From positions 682,001-746,000 of the forward strand of contig NZ_CP053836.1 of the NCBI RefSeq assembly GCF_013201825.1: a stretch of 64,000 bases of DNA. The letters run 5' to 3'. Of the stretch, positions 54,797 to 64,000 are shown in pieces. The translations under genes were made by a program, and so were the position numbers. Every line of letters starts with the position of its first letter. Within the stretch, counting starts at the first letter, position 1. This DNA comes from Halarcobacter ebronensis. GTDB lineage: Bacteria; Campylobacterota; Campylobacteria; Campylobacterales; Arcobacteraceae. The notes beneath the pieces were generated by a model that did not search any database, had not been told where the DNA came from, and was given only the letters and a program-made list of their open reading frames with translations.

Positions 54797-55561
54797 ATGT
54801 TATTTGCCCTTAAGAAACTTATTTCAATATTTTTTATGCCTTTTTCCATCTCTATGATACTGCTTTTTATTGCACTTTTTTATCTTCTTTTAAATAGATA
54901 TACAAAAGCAAAACTTTTTTTAATCCTAACATTTCTTTGGACTTTTTTAATCTCTTATGAACCTTTTTCTAACTCTTTAATAAACTCTTTAGAGACAAAA
55001 TATAACTCATATTTGAATATAGATTCTAAAATAGAGTATGTCTTAGTTTTAGGCAATGATCATGAAACAGATGAGAAACGTTCTGTTGTTTCACAGATGT
55101 CAAGAACAGGTTTAACTAGATTAAATGAAGGTATTAGAATCTATAGGAAACTAGAAAATGCAAAACTCATTGTATCTGGATATGGGGGAAAAGATAAAAC
55201 ACCCCATGCTATTATGGCAAAAAATACTGCTCTTGCTTTAGGTGTAGAAGGGAATAATATCTTAACACAAGAAGAGGCAAAAGATACAATAGAAGAGGCA
55301 AAATATGCCAAAGAGAGAATTGGAGACAAAACTTTTGTTTTAGTAACTTCAGCTTCACATATGCCAAGGGCAATGAATATTTTTAAATCTTTTGGTCTAA
55401 ATCCAATTGCAGCTCCAACAGACTATCATAGTAAAGCAAAGGTTGATTATTTATCTTTTCCTGAAGCCGCTAATATATCTAAAACATCACTTGCCTTTCA
55501 TGAATATTTAGGAGAGATTTGGTTTAAATTTTCCCAAAAAATTAACTTTTATCTAAATTGA
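54797..55561 (+). CDS. YdcF/ElyC-type DUF218 membrane protein
   Basis: A 254-residue protein with two N-terminal helices (about 10-30 and 35-54) and a DUF218 domain: VLVLGNDHETDEKR near residue 82, LIVSGYGGKDKTPHA and VLVTSASHMPRAM near 186. The ElyC-type layout suggests a role in envelope polysaccharide metabolism. It is 1 bp after the Memo gene, so it shares the transcript. Confidence 0.88.
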   Translation: MLFALKKLISIFFMPFSISMILLFIALFYLLLNRYTKAKLFLILTFLWTFLISYEPFSNSLINSLETKYNSYLNIDSKIEYVLVLGNDHETDEKRSVVSQMSRTGLTRLNEGIRIYRKLENAKLIVSGYGGKDKTPHAIMAKNTALALGVEGNNILTQEEAKDTIEEAKYAKERIGDKTFVLVTSASHMPRAMNIFKSFGLNPIAAPTDYHSKAKVDYLSFPEAANISKTSLAFHEYLGEIWFKFSQKINFYLN

Positions 55562-55610
55562 CAATTGATTATTGTATAATTCGCACAAATAAAGGGTTTG
55601 CAAGATAATA

Positions 55611-56360
55611 ATGAATAAATTAATAGAGATAAAAGAGCTTTCTTATAGATATGAAAATGTTAATGTATTGGAAAGAATAAATTTAGATATTTTAGATAAT
55701 GATTTTTTAGCTATTATTGGTCCTAATGGTGGCGGAAAATCAACTCTTTTAAAACTTATACTCAATCTATTAAAAGTTAAAAATGGAACAGTAATTAAAA
55801 ATATTAAAAATGAAGAGATAGGTTATGTTCCACAAAATACAAATTTAAATACAGATTTTCCTATAACTGCTTTAGAAGTAGTTTTAATGGGGCATAAAAT
55901 TACAAAGAAAAAACTTTTTGGATATTGTAAAGAGGATATTGCTTGTGCAATGGATTCTCTAAAAAAAGTTGAAATGCAAGATTATGCAAATAGTAAAATA
56001 GGGGATTTAAGTGGAGGACAAAGACAAAGGGTATTTATTGCAAGAGCTCTTTGTACCACACCTAAAGTTATGCTTTTGGATGAACCCACAGCAAGTATTG
56101 ATGTAAAGGGTCAAAAAGAGATTTATGAGCTTTTAAAAGAGTTAAATAAAAAAATCTGCATAGTAGTTGTAAGCCATGATATTTCAGTTTTACTAAACTA
56201 TGCAAAAAATGTTGCCCATATAAATAAAACTTTAGTTTATCACCATTTAAAAGTTGATGATAGTATTGAAATCTGTGATGAACATTTATGTGAAGTTGAA
56301 CTCTTATCAGCTTTAGGTAAAACAGAGATCTGTTGTAACCATACCCATGGAGTACACTAA
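55611..56360 (+). CDS. metal (zinc/manganese-type) ABC transporter ATPase
   Basis: A 249-residue ATPase of the ZnuC/MntA type: Walker A GPNGGGKST near residue 38, Q loop VPQNTNLNTDFPITALEVVLMGH, signature LSGGQRQRVFIARAL, Walker B VMLLDEPTASID, and a His-rich tail (CCNHTHGVH). Its stop shares a base with the permease start. A dyad ATTAT-TGT-ATAAT at about 55573 upstream could be a Fur/Zur-type site; weak. No substrate-binding protein is next to it. Confidence 0.88.
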   Translation: MNKLIEIKELSYRYENVNVLERINLDILDNDFLAIIGPNGGGKSTLLKLILNLLKVKNGTVIKNIKNEEIGYVPQNTNLNTDFPITALEVVLMGHKITKKKLFGYCKEDIACAMDSLKKVEMQDYANSKIGDLSGGQRQRVFIARALCTTPKVMLLDEPTASIDVKGQKEIYELLKELNKKICIVVVSHDISVLLNYAKNVAHINKTLVYHHLKVDDSIEICDEHLCEVELLSALGKTEICCNHTHGVH

Positions 56361-57157
56361 TGTTTGAGGCATTACAATATGATTTTATACAAAATGCAAT
56401 AATCTCTGGAGTTTTAGTCTCAATAGCTGCTGGAATAATTGGTTCTTTGGTAATTGCAAATAAAATCACTTTTCTAGCAGGAGGAATTGCCCATAGCTCT
56501 TATGGAGGGATTGGTCTTGCAATATTTTTAGGAGTTCCTGTTCTTTTTGGAGCTACCATTTTTGCAATTGCTACAGCTGTAATTATCTCTTTATTAACAT
56601 TAAAAAACAGAAATAGAATAGATGCAATTATTGGTATTATGTGGGCATTTGGAATGGCTTTGGGAATTATCTTTGTTGATTTAACTCCTGGGTACAATGT
56701 AGATTTAATGAGTTATCTTTTTGGTTCTATAATAGCAGTTTCAAAAGAGGATTTAATATATCTTGTTATTTTAGATTTTTTTATTATAACTCTTGTGCTT
56801 TTGTTTTATAAAGAGATTTTGGCAGTTTCATATGACAGTGAGTTTGCTCAGTTAAGAGGAATAAATGTAAAGTTTTTTTATACACTAATTCTTATTTTAG
56901 CCGCTCTTAGTGTTGTTGGAGCTATAAAAGTAGTTGGACTAATCCTTGTAATTGCACTTTTAACTATTCCAACATATTTAGCAGAGATGTTTGTAAAAAA
57001 ACTATCTTCAATGATGATATTAAGTTCAATTATAGCTACACTATTTACTTTAATTGGTCTTTGTATCTCATACTACTTCGATATTAGTTCTGGAGCTAGT
57101 ATAATAGTTGTAGGAGTTATATCTCTACTACTTTTTAAATTTTTAGGAAAAAAATGA
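56360..57157 (+). CDS. metal ABC transporter permease (ZnuB/MntB family)
   Basis: A 265-residue inner-membrane permease with eight or nine helices. Family motifs: ITFLAGGIAHSSYGGIGLAIFLG near residue 35, and KVVGLILVIALLTIPTYLA near 193. It overlaps the downstream S1 gene by 4 nt. Confidence 0.9.
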   Translation: MFEALQYDFIQNAIISGVLVSIAAGIIGSLVIANKITFLAGGIAHSSYGGIGLAIFLGVPVLFGATIFAIATAVIISLLTLKNRNRIDAIIGIMWAFGMALGIIFVDLTPGYNVDLMSYLFGSIIAVSKEDLIYLVILDFFIITLVLLFYKEILAVSYDSEFAQLRGINVKFFYTLILILAALSVVGAIKVVGLILVIALLTIPTYLAEMFVKKLSSMMILSSIIATLFTLIGLCISYYFDISSGASIIVVGVISLLLFKFLGKK

Positions 57158-57987
57158 ATAAAAAAATAGAATTGGGTGTAATTAATACCCTAAAGGTAAA
57201 TAGAGTTTCAGAACCTGGATTATATCTTTGTTCACTAGATGAACAAGAGGTTTTGCTTCCAAACTGTTATGTAAAACAAGAGATGAAAATAGACTCTACG
57301 CTAGAGGTTTTTATCTATACAGATAGTGAAGATAGATTAGTAGCAACTACTTTAACTCCTTATGGTAAAAAAGATGATTTTGTTTGCTTAGAAGTTGTTG
57401 ATAGTACAAAATTTGGTGCTTTTTTGGATATGGGATTAACAAAAGATTTACTTGTTCCTAAAAATAGACAAAGATCAACCTTTAATGTAGGTAGCAGAAA
57501 AGTTATTCAAATAGTTGAAGATGAAAAAACTAACAGATTAATAGGAACAGAAAAGTTTGTTCTTGAGAAGTTTCCAGCAAACTTGGAAAACCATAGTGAA
57601 GTTGAAATTCTTCTTTATATGAAAACTCCTTTAGGTTTTAAAGTTATTGTAAACAATGCCTATGAAGGTTTGATTTATCACAATGAGATTTTTGAAAAAA
57701 TCAATATTGGAGATAGAAAAAAAGCCTATGTAAAAAACTTAAGAGAAGATGGAAAACTTGATATCTCTTTGCAAAAAATTGGTGAAGAAAAAAAAGATGA
57801 TGATGCAAATAGAATTTTGGATATTTTAAGTAAAAATGGGGGCGAAATGACCTTCACATATAAAAGCACTCCTGAAGATATAAAAAAGAGTTTTGGTTTA
57901 AGTAGAAAGGCCTTTAAAGCCTCTTTAACAAAGCTAATAGAAGAGAATAAAATAGAGCTTTTAGAGAACTCAATCAAAGTTAAATAA
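57154..57987 (+). CDS. S1 RNA-binding protein, CvfB family
   Basis: A 277-residue cytoplasmic protein with tandem S1-like domains (about 5-65, 68-140, 145-215; the third with YEGLIYHNEIFEKINIGDRKKAYVKN) and a C-terminal winged helix (about 220-277). This matches CvfB, a post-transcriptional regulator. It overlaps the metal permease by 4 nt, perhaps only by chance of operon packing. Confidence 0.88.
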   Translation: MNKKIELGVINTLKVNRVSEPGLYLCSLDEQEVLLPNCYVKQEMKIDSTLEVFIYTDSEDRLVATTLTPYGKKDDFVCLEVVDSTKFGAFLDMGLTKDLLVPKNRQRSTFNVGSRKVIQIVEDEKTNRLIGTEKFVLEKFPANLENHSEVEILLYMKTPLGFKVIVNNAYEGLIYHNEIFEKINIGDRKKAYVKNLREDGKLDISLQKIGEEKKDDDANRILDILSKNGGEMTFTYKSTPEDIKKSFGLSRKAFKASLTKLIEENKIELLENSIKVK

Positions 57988-58140
57988 TACCATTTGTTAC
58001 AAAATTACTACATAAATTGTTTTAAGAGTAATTTTAAGTTACTAATATAAAAATACTGATAAAATATTTTAAGAATTTATAATTAAGATATATTTTAAAA
58101 TCTTATATTATAATTTCGCCAATTTAACTAAGGGGAAGAG

Positions 58141-58626
58141 ATGGCAACAACTAATCTTAAAGGAAATCCTGTAAACTTAGCAGGTACAGAAGTTAATGTA
58201 GGTGATAAAGCTCCAATGATAAATGTTGTAGGACAAGATTTATCTAATATTCAAATTGGTGGAAAAGCACAAGTTATTGTTGTAGTTCCTTCACTTGATA
58301 CTGCTGTTTGTGCAGCAGAGACTAGAAAGTTTAATGAAGAGGCTGCAAAATCTGATGCTGAAGTTGTAGTTGTATCTATGGATTTGCCATTTGCAATGGG
58401 AAGATTTTGCACAACTGAAGGTATTGAAAATTTAAAAGTTGGAAGTGATTTTAGAAATAAAGAGTTTGCAAATGCATACGGAGTTTTAATCGCCGATGGA
58501 CCACTTGCTGGAGTTACTTGTAGAGCAATTTTTGTTACAGATGACGCTGGTGTTGTAAAATATAAAGAGATTTGTCCAGAAATTACTGAAGAACCAAATT
58601 ATCAAGCTGCATTATCTTCAATTTAA
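58141..58626 (+). CDS. tpx: thiol peroxidase
   Basis: A 161-residue periplasmic/cytoplasmic peroxiredoxin that reduces hydroperoxides with thioredoxin. Peroxidatic Cys lies in PSLDTAVCAAETRKFN near residue 59 and the resolving Cys in GRFCTTEG near 93. Length is as usual for Tpx. TATAAT at about 58109 and the ribosome site AAGGGGAAGAG precede the ATG; a terminator follows, so it is monocistronic. Confidence 0.95.
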   Translation: MATTNLKGNPVNLAGTEVNVGDKAPMINVVGQDLSNIQIGGKAQVIVVVPSLDTAVCAAETRKFNEEAAKSDAEVVVVSMDLPFAMGRFCTTEGIENLKVGSDFRNKEFANAYGVLIADGPLAGVTCRAIFVTDDAGVVKYKEICPEITEEPNYQAALSSI

Positions 58627-58628
58627 TT

Positions 58629-58658
58629 TTTAAAAAGAGAGATTCCTCTCTTTTTAAA
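58629..58658 (+). terminator. terminator of tpx
   Basis: A perfect 13-bp stem TTTAAAAAGAGAG / CTCTCTTTTTAAA with loop ATTC, three bases after the tpx stop. Confidence 0.85.
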
Positions 58659-58720
58659 CCTCTACACAAAACTTTAACACTATTTCTTTAAAATTCTAAA
58701 TATAAACAAAAGGATTTTAA

Positions 58721-59680
58721 ATGAATATTATTAATAAAAAATCTTGGCATATAGATGAAAAAGAAGTTACCCCTAAAGAGATTTTTGAAAAGAGAAGAAC
58801 TTTTCTAAAACTTGGCGCTGCCTCTTTGGTTTGCTCTAGTTCAATAGTTGAAGCTTTGGCAAAAGAGCAGTTACCAATAAAAACTTTAAAATATATAGAG
58901 GATAAAAATCCTCAAAATCTAAAACTAAATAGCTATGAACAAATAACCTCATATAACAATTTTTATGAGTTTACAACAAGCAAAGAGGGTGTTAAACCTT
59001 TGGCTCATACACTAAATACAAACAGTTGGGATATTGTAATTGATGGGCTTGTTGAAAAAGAGATGATTTTAAGATTTGATGAGTTTATAAAAAAAGTTGA
59101 TTTAGAAGAGAGAATATATAGATTTAGATGTGTTGAGGGCTGGTCTATGGTTGTACCTTGGATTGGTTTTAAACTCTCAGATTTAATAAAATATGTAAAA
59201 CCTCTTTCAAGTGCAAAATATATCTATTTTGAAACTCTTTTTGATGATGAGATGTTTCCAGATCAAGCAAGAAAATATTTCTCTGCTATTTCATATCCTT
59301 ATGTTGAAGGTCTAAGAATGGATGAAGCAATGAATGATTTAACTATTTTAGCTGTTGGACTCTATGGTTCAAGCCTGCCAAAACAAAATGGTGCACCACT
59401 TAGACTTATTGTCCCTTGGAAATATGGGTTTAAATCAATAAAGTCAATTGCAAAAATCTCTTTTGTTGATAAAGAACCTTTAAACTCATGGCAAAAAGAG
59501 AATCCAAAAGAGTATGGATTTTATGCAAATGTAAATCCAAATGTGGATCATCCAAGATGGTCACAAAAAAAAGAGAGAGTGTTAGGAAGTTTTTTTAAAC
59601 AAAATACTTTGATGTTCAATGGCTATGAAAAAGAGGTTGCACATCTTTATAAAGATATGGATTTAACTAAATATATTTAA
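58721..59680 (+). CDS. msrP: protein-methionine-sulfoxide reductase catalytic subunit MsrP
   Basis: A 319-residue molybdopterin enzyme repairing oxidised Met in periplasmic proteins. The N-terminus has a Tat motif ([12 protein letters not shown] near residue 27). The Mo-binding Cys lies in [14 protein letters not shown] near 137, with [14 protein letters not shown] and [10 protein letters not shown] further on. msrQ follows 8 bp later. Confidence 0.94.
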   Translation: MNIINKKSWHIDEKEVTPKEIFEKRRTFLKLGAASLVCSSSIVEALAKEQLPIKTLKYIEDKNPQNLKLNSYEQITSYNNFYEFTTSKEGVKPLAHTLNTNSWDIVIDGLVEKEMILRFDEFIKKVDLEERIYRFRCVEGWSMVVPWIGFKLSDLIKYVKPLSSAKYIYFETLFDDEMFPDQARKYFSAISYPYVEGLRMDEAMNDLTILAVGLYGSSLPKQNGAPLRLIVPWKYGFKSIKSIAKISFVDKEPLNSWQKENPKEYGFYANVNPNVDHPRWSQKKERVLGSFFKQNTLMFNGYEKEVAHLYKDMDLTKYI

Positions 59681-59688
59681 GGATAAAT

Positions 59689-60246
59689 GTGAATAAAATT
59701 TTATTAATACTATTTTTACTATTTCCTCTTTTTTATCTTTTACTAAAGCTATTTTATTTTGATGATGTGGCTGATCCAATAAAGTATATATATACAATAA
59801 CTGGATTTTCATCTCTTATTTTACTTCTTATTACCACTTCATTATCTTTGATAAAAAAGTATCTAAATCTAATAAAATATAGAAAAATAGTTGGATTAAG
59901 CGGATTTTTTTATGCATTTTTACATTTTCTAAATTTCATTATTTTGGATATGCAAGTAGACTTTGATTCTATCTTAAAAGAGAGTTTTGAAAAGCCTTTT
60001 ATTTTTCTTGGAATGAGCTCTTTTTTACTTCTTCTTTTTATGGCATTTACCTCCTCTTCAGCTCTTTTTAAAAAGTATCATAAATATCATAAAGTAATCT
60101 ATTTAGTGTTGGTCTTAACAACCATACATTTTATTATGGCTCAAAAAAGTTTATCTATCTTAGAGATTTTTTTTGTAGGAATCATTTTATTAATTGGTTT
60201 TTTTAAACTTCTACAACAGATTATTAATATAAATAATTTGAATTAG
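59689..60246 (+). CDS. msrQ: heme-binding membrane subunit MsrQ
   Basis: A 185-residue inner-membrane b-type cytochrome that passes electrons from quinols to MsrP. Five to six helices, with heme-ligand candidates His in FLHFLNF and HKYHKVIYLVLVLTTIH. Start is GTG with ribosome site AAGGA; an ATG two bases earlier is followed at once by TGA. Family usually about 200 residues. Confidence 0.9.
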   Translation: MNKILLILFLLFPLFYLLLKLFYFDDVADPIKYIYTITGFSSLILLLITTSLSLIKKYLNLIKYRKIVGLSGFFYAFLHFLNFIILDMQVDFDSILKESFEKPFIFLGMSSFLLLLFMAFTSSSALFKKYHKYHKVIYLVLVLTTIHFIMAQKSLSILEIFFVGIILLIGFFKLLQQIININNLN

Positions 60247-60322
60247 AAGAATATTATTTTTAAGTTATTTATACAACTAATTTAGTTATAGTTTTTTTAA
60301 GATATGTTAGGGAGTTGTATAG

Positions 60323-63013
60323 ATGAATAATTGGAAAATAGGTAATAAATTAAACTTATTGATATTAATAAGTTCTTTAGTTGGATTGGTAATCACAATG
60401 ATTATTTTTTCTTTTTATATAAGTGGCATAAAGATTGATGTTTATAATAAATCTGCAAATAGTTTAAACTCAATAGTGGAACAAAAACTTTTGGCAAAAG
60501 AAGAGATCTGTATATCAAATGCAATATCAATTGCAAATGATGGAAGAATCAAAGTTGCATTAAAAAATAAAAATAGAGAAGAATTAGTTTCAATTTTACA
60601 AACACTTTCTGCTGATTTTAAAAAAAATACAAATTTTAAAAATATAAAGATTCATATCCATGATGAGAATGGAGTATCATTTTTAAGATCATGGAAACCT
60701 GAAAAAAATGGTGATAAATTACTTTCAAAAAGGGGATCAATCTCAACAGTTTTTAATGAAAAAAAAGCAGTTGTTGGAACTGAAATTGGTGTTTCAAATG
60801 TGAATTTAGTTGGTGTTGCTCCAATTATTGAAAATGGTGAATATTTAGGTAGTATAGAGTTTAAAGCGGGATATAACTCAATAATCAAAGATATGAGTAA
60901 ATATAATAATGCTCATCTTCTTATGCTTTTAGATAAAAGTATTGTTTTTAGTGAAAATGTAAATAGTTTAAAAAGTGTTGGAAAATATGCTTTAAATCAA
61001 AAATCATTTAATAAAGATTTTGCAGAATTTGCAGCTACTTTAGATTTAAAAAGTATTGAACAAAAGGGTTATTTAGTAAAAGATAATTATTTTGTAACAC
61101 TAAAACCAATTATTGATTATTCAAATAAAAAAATTGGATATTATGTTGTTGGGGAGGATTTAAATATTGTTGATGCTTCTGTTATGGATGCACAAAAAAT
61201 CATTTATATAGCTCTAACACTTATTGTTGCAATACTTATTATTACAAGTTTAATTATAAAAATCTTTTCAACTAAAATTATAATAGAACCACTTAATCAG
61301 CTAAATAGTGCAATTTTATCAATCTCAAGAAATTCAGATACCTCAAATAGAGTTGAAGTAACAAGGGAAGATGAGATAGGAAAGGTTGCCTTGAATTTTA
61401 ATAGTTATCTTCAACAAATAGAGGATGGTATAAAAAAAGATGCAAAAGTTATAGATGAAGCAATTGATATTGTGCATAAGGCAAGGGAAGGTTTTTATAC
61501 TTATGAGATAAAAGAGGTTGCAAACTCGGCACAAGTAGAAGAGCTTAAACAAAATGTTAATGAGATGTTAAAAGTTACAAGAGATAATCTTGCTCTAATT
61601 ACAAATGCAATTATTGAGTATGGAAATGCAAAATATGAGTATAAAATTGAGACAACAAGCTCAGGGAATATTGGTTCATTAATAAAAGGAACAAATGCTT
61701 TAGGTGTATCAATCTCTGAAATTTTGTGTATGGTTGATAATACAAGTACAAGATTGGCTCAAAGTGCAAAAGAGCTTGCAAGAACTTCTGAGATGCTATC
61801 ATCATCTTCTACCCAACAAGCAGCCTCATTGGAAGAAACAGCAGCAGCAATAGAAGAGATCACATCAGCAATTTCACATACAGATGAAAAAACTCAAAAA
61901 ATGATGACAATTGCAAAAGATTTAGAGAGTACAAGTAAACAAGATGATATGTTGGCACATAAAACTGGTCAAGCAATGGAAGGAATTAACCAAGCAACAA
62001 ATGATATAGTTGAAGCTATTACAATAATTGATCAAATCGCCTTCCAAACAAATATTCTTTCACTTAACGCTGCTGTTGAAGCTGCAACTGCTGGTGAAGC
62101 TGGAAAAGGTTTTGCTGTAGTTGCACAAGAGGTAAGAAATCTCGCAGGAAGATCTGCTGAAGCTGCTAAAAAGATAAAAGAGATAGTAACTTTTGCCCAA
62201 GAGAAAACAAAAGAGGGGAAAGATACAGCAGATAAAATGGTAGAAAGTTTCAACTTCTTAAACTCAAAAGTATCAGAAGTCGCAAGTTTAGTGACAGAAG
62301 TTTCTGAGGCTTCCGGTGAACAAAGACAGGGAATGGGACAAATCAATGATGTTATTAATCAACTTGATAAAGCAACCCAAGAGAATGCAAACTCATCTGA
62401 AAGTGTATCGCAAAAAGCTATGGCACTAAGTGAACTCTCATCAAATCTTGTATCAATTGTTGAAAGAACTAAGTTTGATAAAAAAAGAAAAGATTTTGTT
62501 TGTGATGTAAATTTAGTTTTTGATACAACAAAACTAAAACTTGACCATATTATTTTCAAAGAGAATAACTTTAGTAAAGTTGGAAATGGTCAAACTTGGA
62601 AAGTAAAAACTTGTACAGAGTGTGATTTGGGTAAATGGATAGAAAAACATGCAAATGAACCATATACAAAAAATGCTGACTGGGAAGAACTTCTTAAAGT
62701 ACATGAAAATATTCACAAAAATGTGCAAAAATATATTGATGTTGATGCAAATAATAAAAGGGATAAAGAACTTTTAAATATTGCCCATGATATAGAAGAT
62801 AATACTTCAAAAGTGTTTTTCTACCTTGATAAAATAAAAGAGCATAAATGTAAAAATGGCAAATTTGTAAGGGCAAGGGATGTTCTTCCAAAAGAGGTAA
62901 AAAATGCAAAAACTTACCATGAAAAAATTTTAGAATATAAAAAACAAGAATCAAAAAAAGATAGGGTATATGTCCCACAAAATGACGATTCTGACGAGTG
63001 GGAAAGCTTTTAA
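60323..63013 (+). CDS. methyl-accepting chemotaxis protein with Cache and C-terminal CZB zinc domain
   Basis: An 896-residue chemoreceptor. Helix about 10-33, periplasmic double-Cache domain (about 40-285), second helix about 293-313, HAMP (about 315-370), signalling domain with hairpin tip IIDQIAFQTNILSLNAAVEAATAGEAGKGFAVVA-type sequence near 570-605, and a C-terminal CZB domain with CTECDLGKWI near 770 and HENIHKNV near 795. CZB binds zinc and senses oxidants such as HOCl or zinc in other receptors. Its own terminator follows. Confidence 0.93.
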   Translation: MNNWKIGNKLNLLILISSLVGLVITMIIFSFYISGIKIDVYNKSANSLNSIVEQKLLAKEEICISNAISIANDGRIKVALKNKNREELVSILQTLSADFKKNTNFKNIKIHIHDENGVSFLRSWKPEKNGDKLLSKRGSISTVFNEKKAVVGTEIGVSNVNLVGVAPIIENGEYLGSIEFKAGYNSIIKDMSKYNNAHLLMLLDKSIVFSENVNSLKSVGKYALNQKSFNKDFAEFAATLDLKSIEQKGYLVKDNYFVTLKPIIDYSNKKIGYYVVGEDLNIVDASVMDAQKIIYIALTLIVAILIITSLIIKIFSTKIIIEPLNQLNSAILSISRNSDTSNRVEVTREDEIGKVALNFNSYLQQIEDGIKKDAKVIDEAIDIVHKAREGFYTYEIKEVANSAQVEELKQNVNEMLKVTRDNLALITNAIIEYGNAKYEYKIETTSSGNIGSLIKGTNALGVSISEILCMVDNTSTRLAQSAKELARTSEMLSSSSTQQAASLEETAAAIEEITSAISHTDEKTQKMMTIAKDLESTSKQDDMLAHKTGQAMEGINQATNDIVEAITIIDQIAFQTNILSLNAAVEAATAGEAGKGFAVVAQEVRNLAGRSAEAAKKIKEIVTFAQEKTKEGKDTADKMVESFNFLNSKVSEVASLVTEVSEASGEQRQGMGQINDVINQLDKATQENANSSESVSQKAMALSELSSNLVSIVERTKFDKKRKDFVCDVNLVFDTTKLKLDHIIFKENNFSKVGNGQTWKVKTCTECDLGKWIEKHANEPYTKNADWEELLKVHENIHKNVQKYIDVDANNKRDKELLNIAHDIEDNTSKVFFYLDKIKEHKCKNGKFVRARDVLPKEVKNAKTYHEKILEYKKQESKKDRVYVPQNDDSDEWESF

Positions 63014-63029
63014 AGCTTTCCCTTTTTTT
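63000..63029 (+). terminator. terminator of the chemoreceptor gene
   Basis: GGGAAAGCTT, loop TTA, AAGCTTTCCC (63000-63022) followed by seven T. The stem overlaps the last codons and stop. A classic intrinsic terminator. Confidence 0.92.
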
Positions 63030-63092
63030 AACTTCATAGTAACATTAACTCTTGGTTAACTTTTCATTACTCTATTATTAATGCTCATCCTT

Positions 63093-63220
63093 TATAATTT
63101 CTTTATGGATTAAGAAGTTGTGCGAATTCTTCTTAATAATTTAAAAACTGCGAATTTTTAAATTTTCCAATTTGTTTCCTTGTGTGTGAAGAAGCTCCTT
63201 GAAAAAGGAGCTTTTTTTTT
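63093..63220 (+). ncRNA. candidate small RNA with two twin-loop hairpins and terminator
   Basis: TATAAT at 63093-63098 is followed by three hairpins: TTAAGAAG/CTTCTTAA (63110-63136), AATTTAAAAA/TTTTTAAATT (63138-63164) and an intrinsic terminator AAGCTCCTT/AAGGAGCTT (63192-63213) with a run of T. The first two loops both contain TGCGAA. No open frame fits. It could instead be an attenuating leader of the helicase gene, which starts 67 nt later. Expected size is about 115 nt. Confidence 0.5.
63192..63220 (+). terminator. strong intrinsic terminator upstream of the helicase gene
   Basis: AAGCTCCTT, loop GAAA, AAGGAGCTT, then nine consecutive T including the last stem bases. It isolates the helicase gene from the chemoreceptor region. 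Confidence 0.9.
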
Positions 63221-63286
63221 ACCCAGATTAAAGAACATTAGTGCTAACATTCGCCATACAAAAACTATCAAAGAGTTATTCTATAT

Positions 63287-64000
63287 ATGCCTTTATCAAA
63301 TCTAAATGAAGATCAGCTAAGTGCTGCAACTTGCCCTACAGGGTATAATCTTATTATTGCTAGCGCAGGAACGGGTAAAACCTCTACTATTGTAGGAAGA
63401 ATTGCAAATTTAATAAACCATGGGGTAAAACCTGAAGAGATATTATTATTAACTTTTACAAATAAAGCAGCAGCAGAGATGGTTGCAAGGGTTGCAAAGT
63501 TTTTTGGAAAAGAGATTGCCCAAAAGATAATGGCAGGTACTTTTCACTCTGTTTCATATAAACTTTTAAAACAACTAAATATTAATATTACACTAAAACA
63601 GCCAAGTGAATTAAAGACACTTTTTAAATCTCTTTATGAAAAGAGAGTTTTTTATGATAGAAGTGATGAAGCAAATCCTTATGATGGGGGATATTTATAC
63701 GATATCTATTCTTTATATTTAAACTCAAATGAGGGTGAAGATTTTGCAACTTGGATAAAAAATAAAAATGAAGCCCATGAGATCTATACAGCAATCTATG
63801 AAGATGTGGTAATAGAGTTTAATGAGCTGAAAATAAAGTATGGTTATGCAAACTTTGATGATTTGTTAACAATTATGCTTGATACTTTAAAAAATACTGA
63901 GTTTGATTTTAAAGAGATTTTAGTTGATGAATATCAAGATACAAACCCTTTGCAAGGAAGATTATTGGATGCCTTTAAGCCAAAATCGCTTTTTTGTGTG
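63287..64000 (+). CDS. UvrD/PcrA-type superfamily I helicase, N-terminal part, cut by the window edge
   Basis: The first 238 codons of a DNA helicase; the frame is open to the right edge. Motif I (Walker A) ASAGTGKTSTI lies near residue 25, motif Ia LTFTNKAAAEM near 52, and motif II DEYQDTNPLQGRLL near 220 with the DExQ box. It starts MPLSNLNEDQ. The ribosome site is weak. It is either UvrD/Rep or PcrA type; the C-terminal part is needed to decide. Confidence 0.92.
   Translation, partial: MPLSNLNEDQLSAATCPTGYNLIIASAGTGKTSTIVGRIANLINHGVKPEEILLLTFTNKAAAEMVARVAKFFGKEIAQKIMAGTFHSVSYKLLKQLNINITLKQPSELKTLFKSLYEKRVFYDRSDEANPYDGGYLYDIYSLYLNSNEGEDFATWIKNKNEAHEIYTAIYEDVVIEFNELKIKYGYANFDDLLTIMLDTLKNTEFDFKEILVDEYQDTNPLQGRLLDAFKPKSLFCV

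Overview
This window is a stretch of a low-GC Campylobacterota (epsilonproteobacterial) chromosome, most likely from an Arcobacter-like member of the Arcobacteraceae. The assignment rests on gene order and protein type, not on a database search. The rpsB-tsf-ABC ATPase-acidic protein-gmk order and the nifU-hypothetical-murE order match the Campylobacter jejuni neighbourhoods as I remember them. The mqo type, ccoI-ccoS, the CZB chemoreceptor and the very A+T-rich codon use also fit.

Region 1 (1-18.2 kb), almost all on the minus strand, is an acetate supercluster. It holds two tandem pta-ackA operons (the second ackA runs off the window edge), whose pta genes are identical in DNA. It also holds a third, divergent ackA, a DUF485-ActP acetate symporter pair and a DUF4212 plus VC_2705-type symporter pair. 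Each transporter pair is followed by its own cNMP-CBS-DUF294 nucleotidyltransferase-like protein and DEDDh exonuclease. An OmpR-type two-component system lies upstream. A direct-repeat box (TAGCAT, N5, TAGCAT, 11-bp period) occurs upstream of both pta genes and, degenerate, upstream of the DUF4212-symporter pair. In all three it sits exactly 11 nt before a -10 hexamer. A fourth copy, reversed, lies upstream of DUF485-actP. I read this as the operator of an acetate regulon, possibly bound by the adjacent response regulator. A CowN gene (nitrogenase protection from CO) and an AraC-type regulator sit inside the region.

Region 2 (18.2-27 kb) has an eight-tRNA cluster (Asp, Val, Lys and Glu, two of each) behind a perfect consensus promoter, then pncC/cinA, mqo, ileS, an unlisted 40-residue membrane microprotein, a NifU-type protein, a hypothetical protein and murE. 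Region 3 (27-38.9 kb) has a porin, a periplasmic aryl-sulfate sulfotransferase with its own two-component system and DsbL/DsbI pair, then a MoxR-DUF58-VWA (Bat-type) operon and a flavin oxidoreductase.

Region 4 (38.9-40.8 kb) is the only clearly accessory patch. It is a 380-bp run of consecutive hairpins, including a perfect 26-bp inverted repeat, followed by a very A+T-rich gene with a PD-(D/E)XK-like motif that is split by a single in-frame TGA. Region 5 (40.8-64 kb) is housekeeping: a fluoroacetate-dehalogenase-like hydrolase, rpsB with a structured leader that can form a pseudoknot, tsf, gmk, a c-di-GMP phosphodiesterase, cytochrome oxidase assembly genes, hemH, the three-gene AmmeMemoRadiSam system, a metal ABC transporter, tpx, msrPQ, a zinc-binding chemoreceptor, a candidate small RNA and the start of a UvrD-type helicase.
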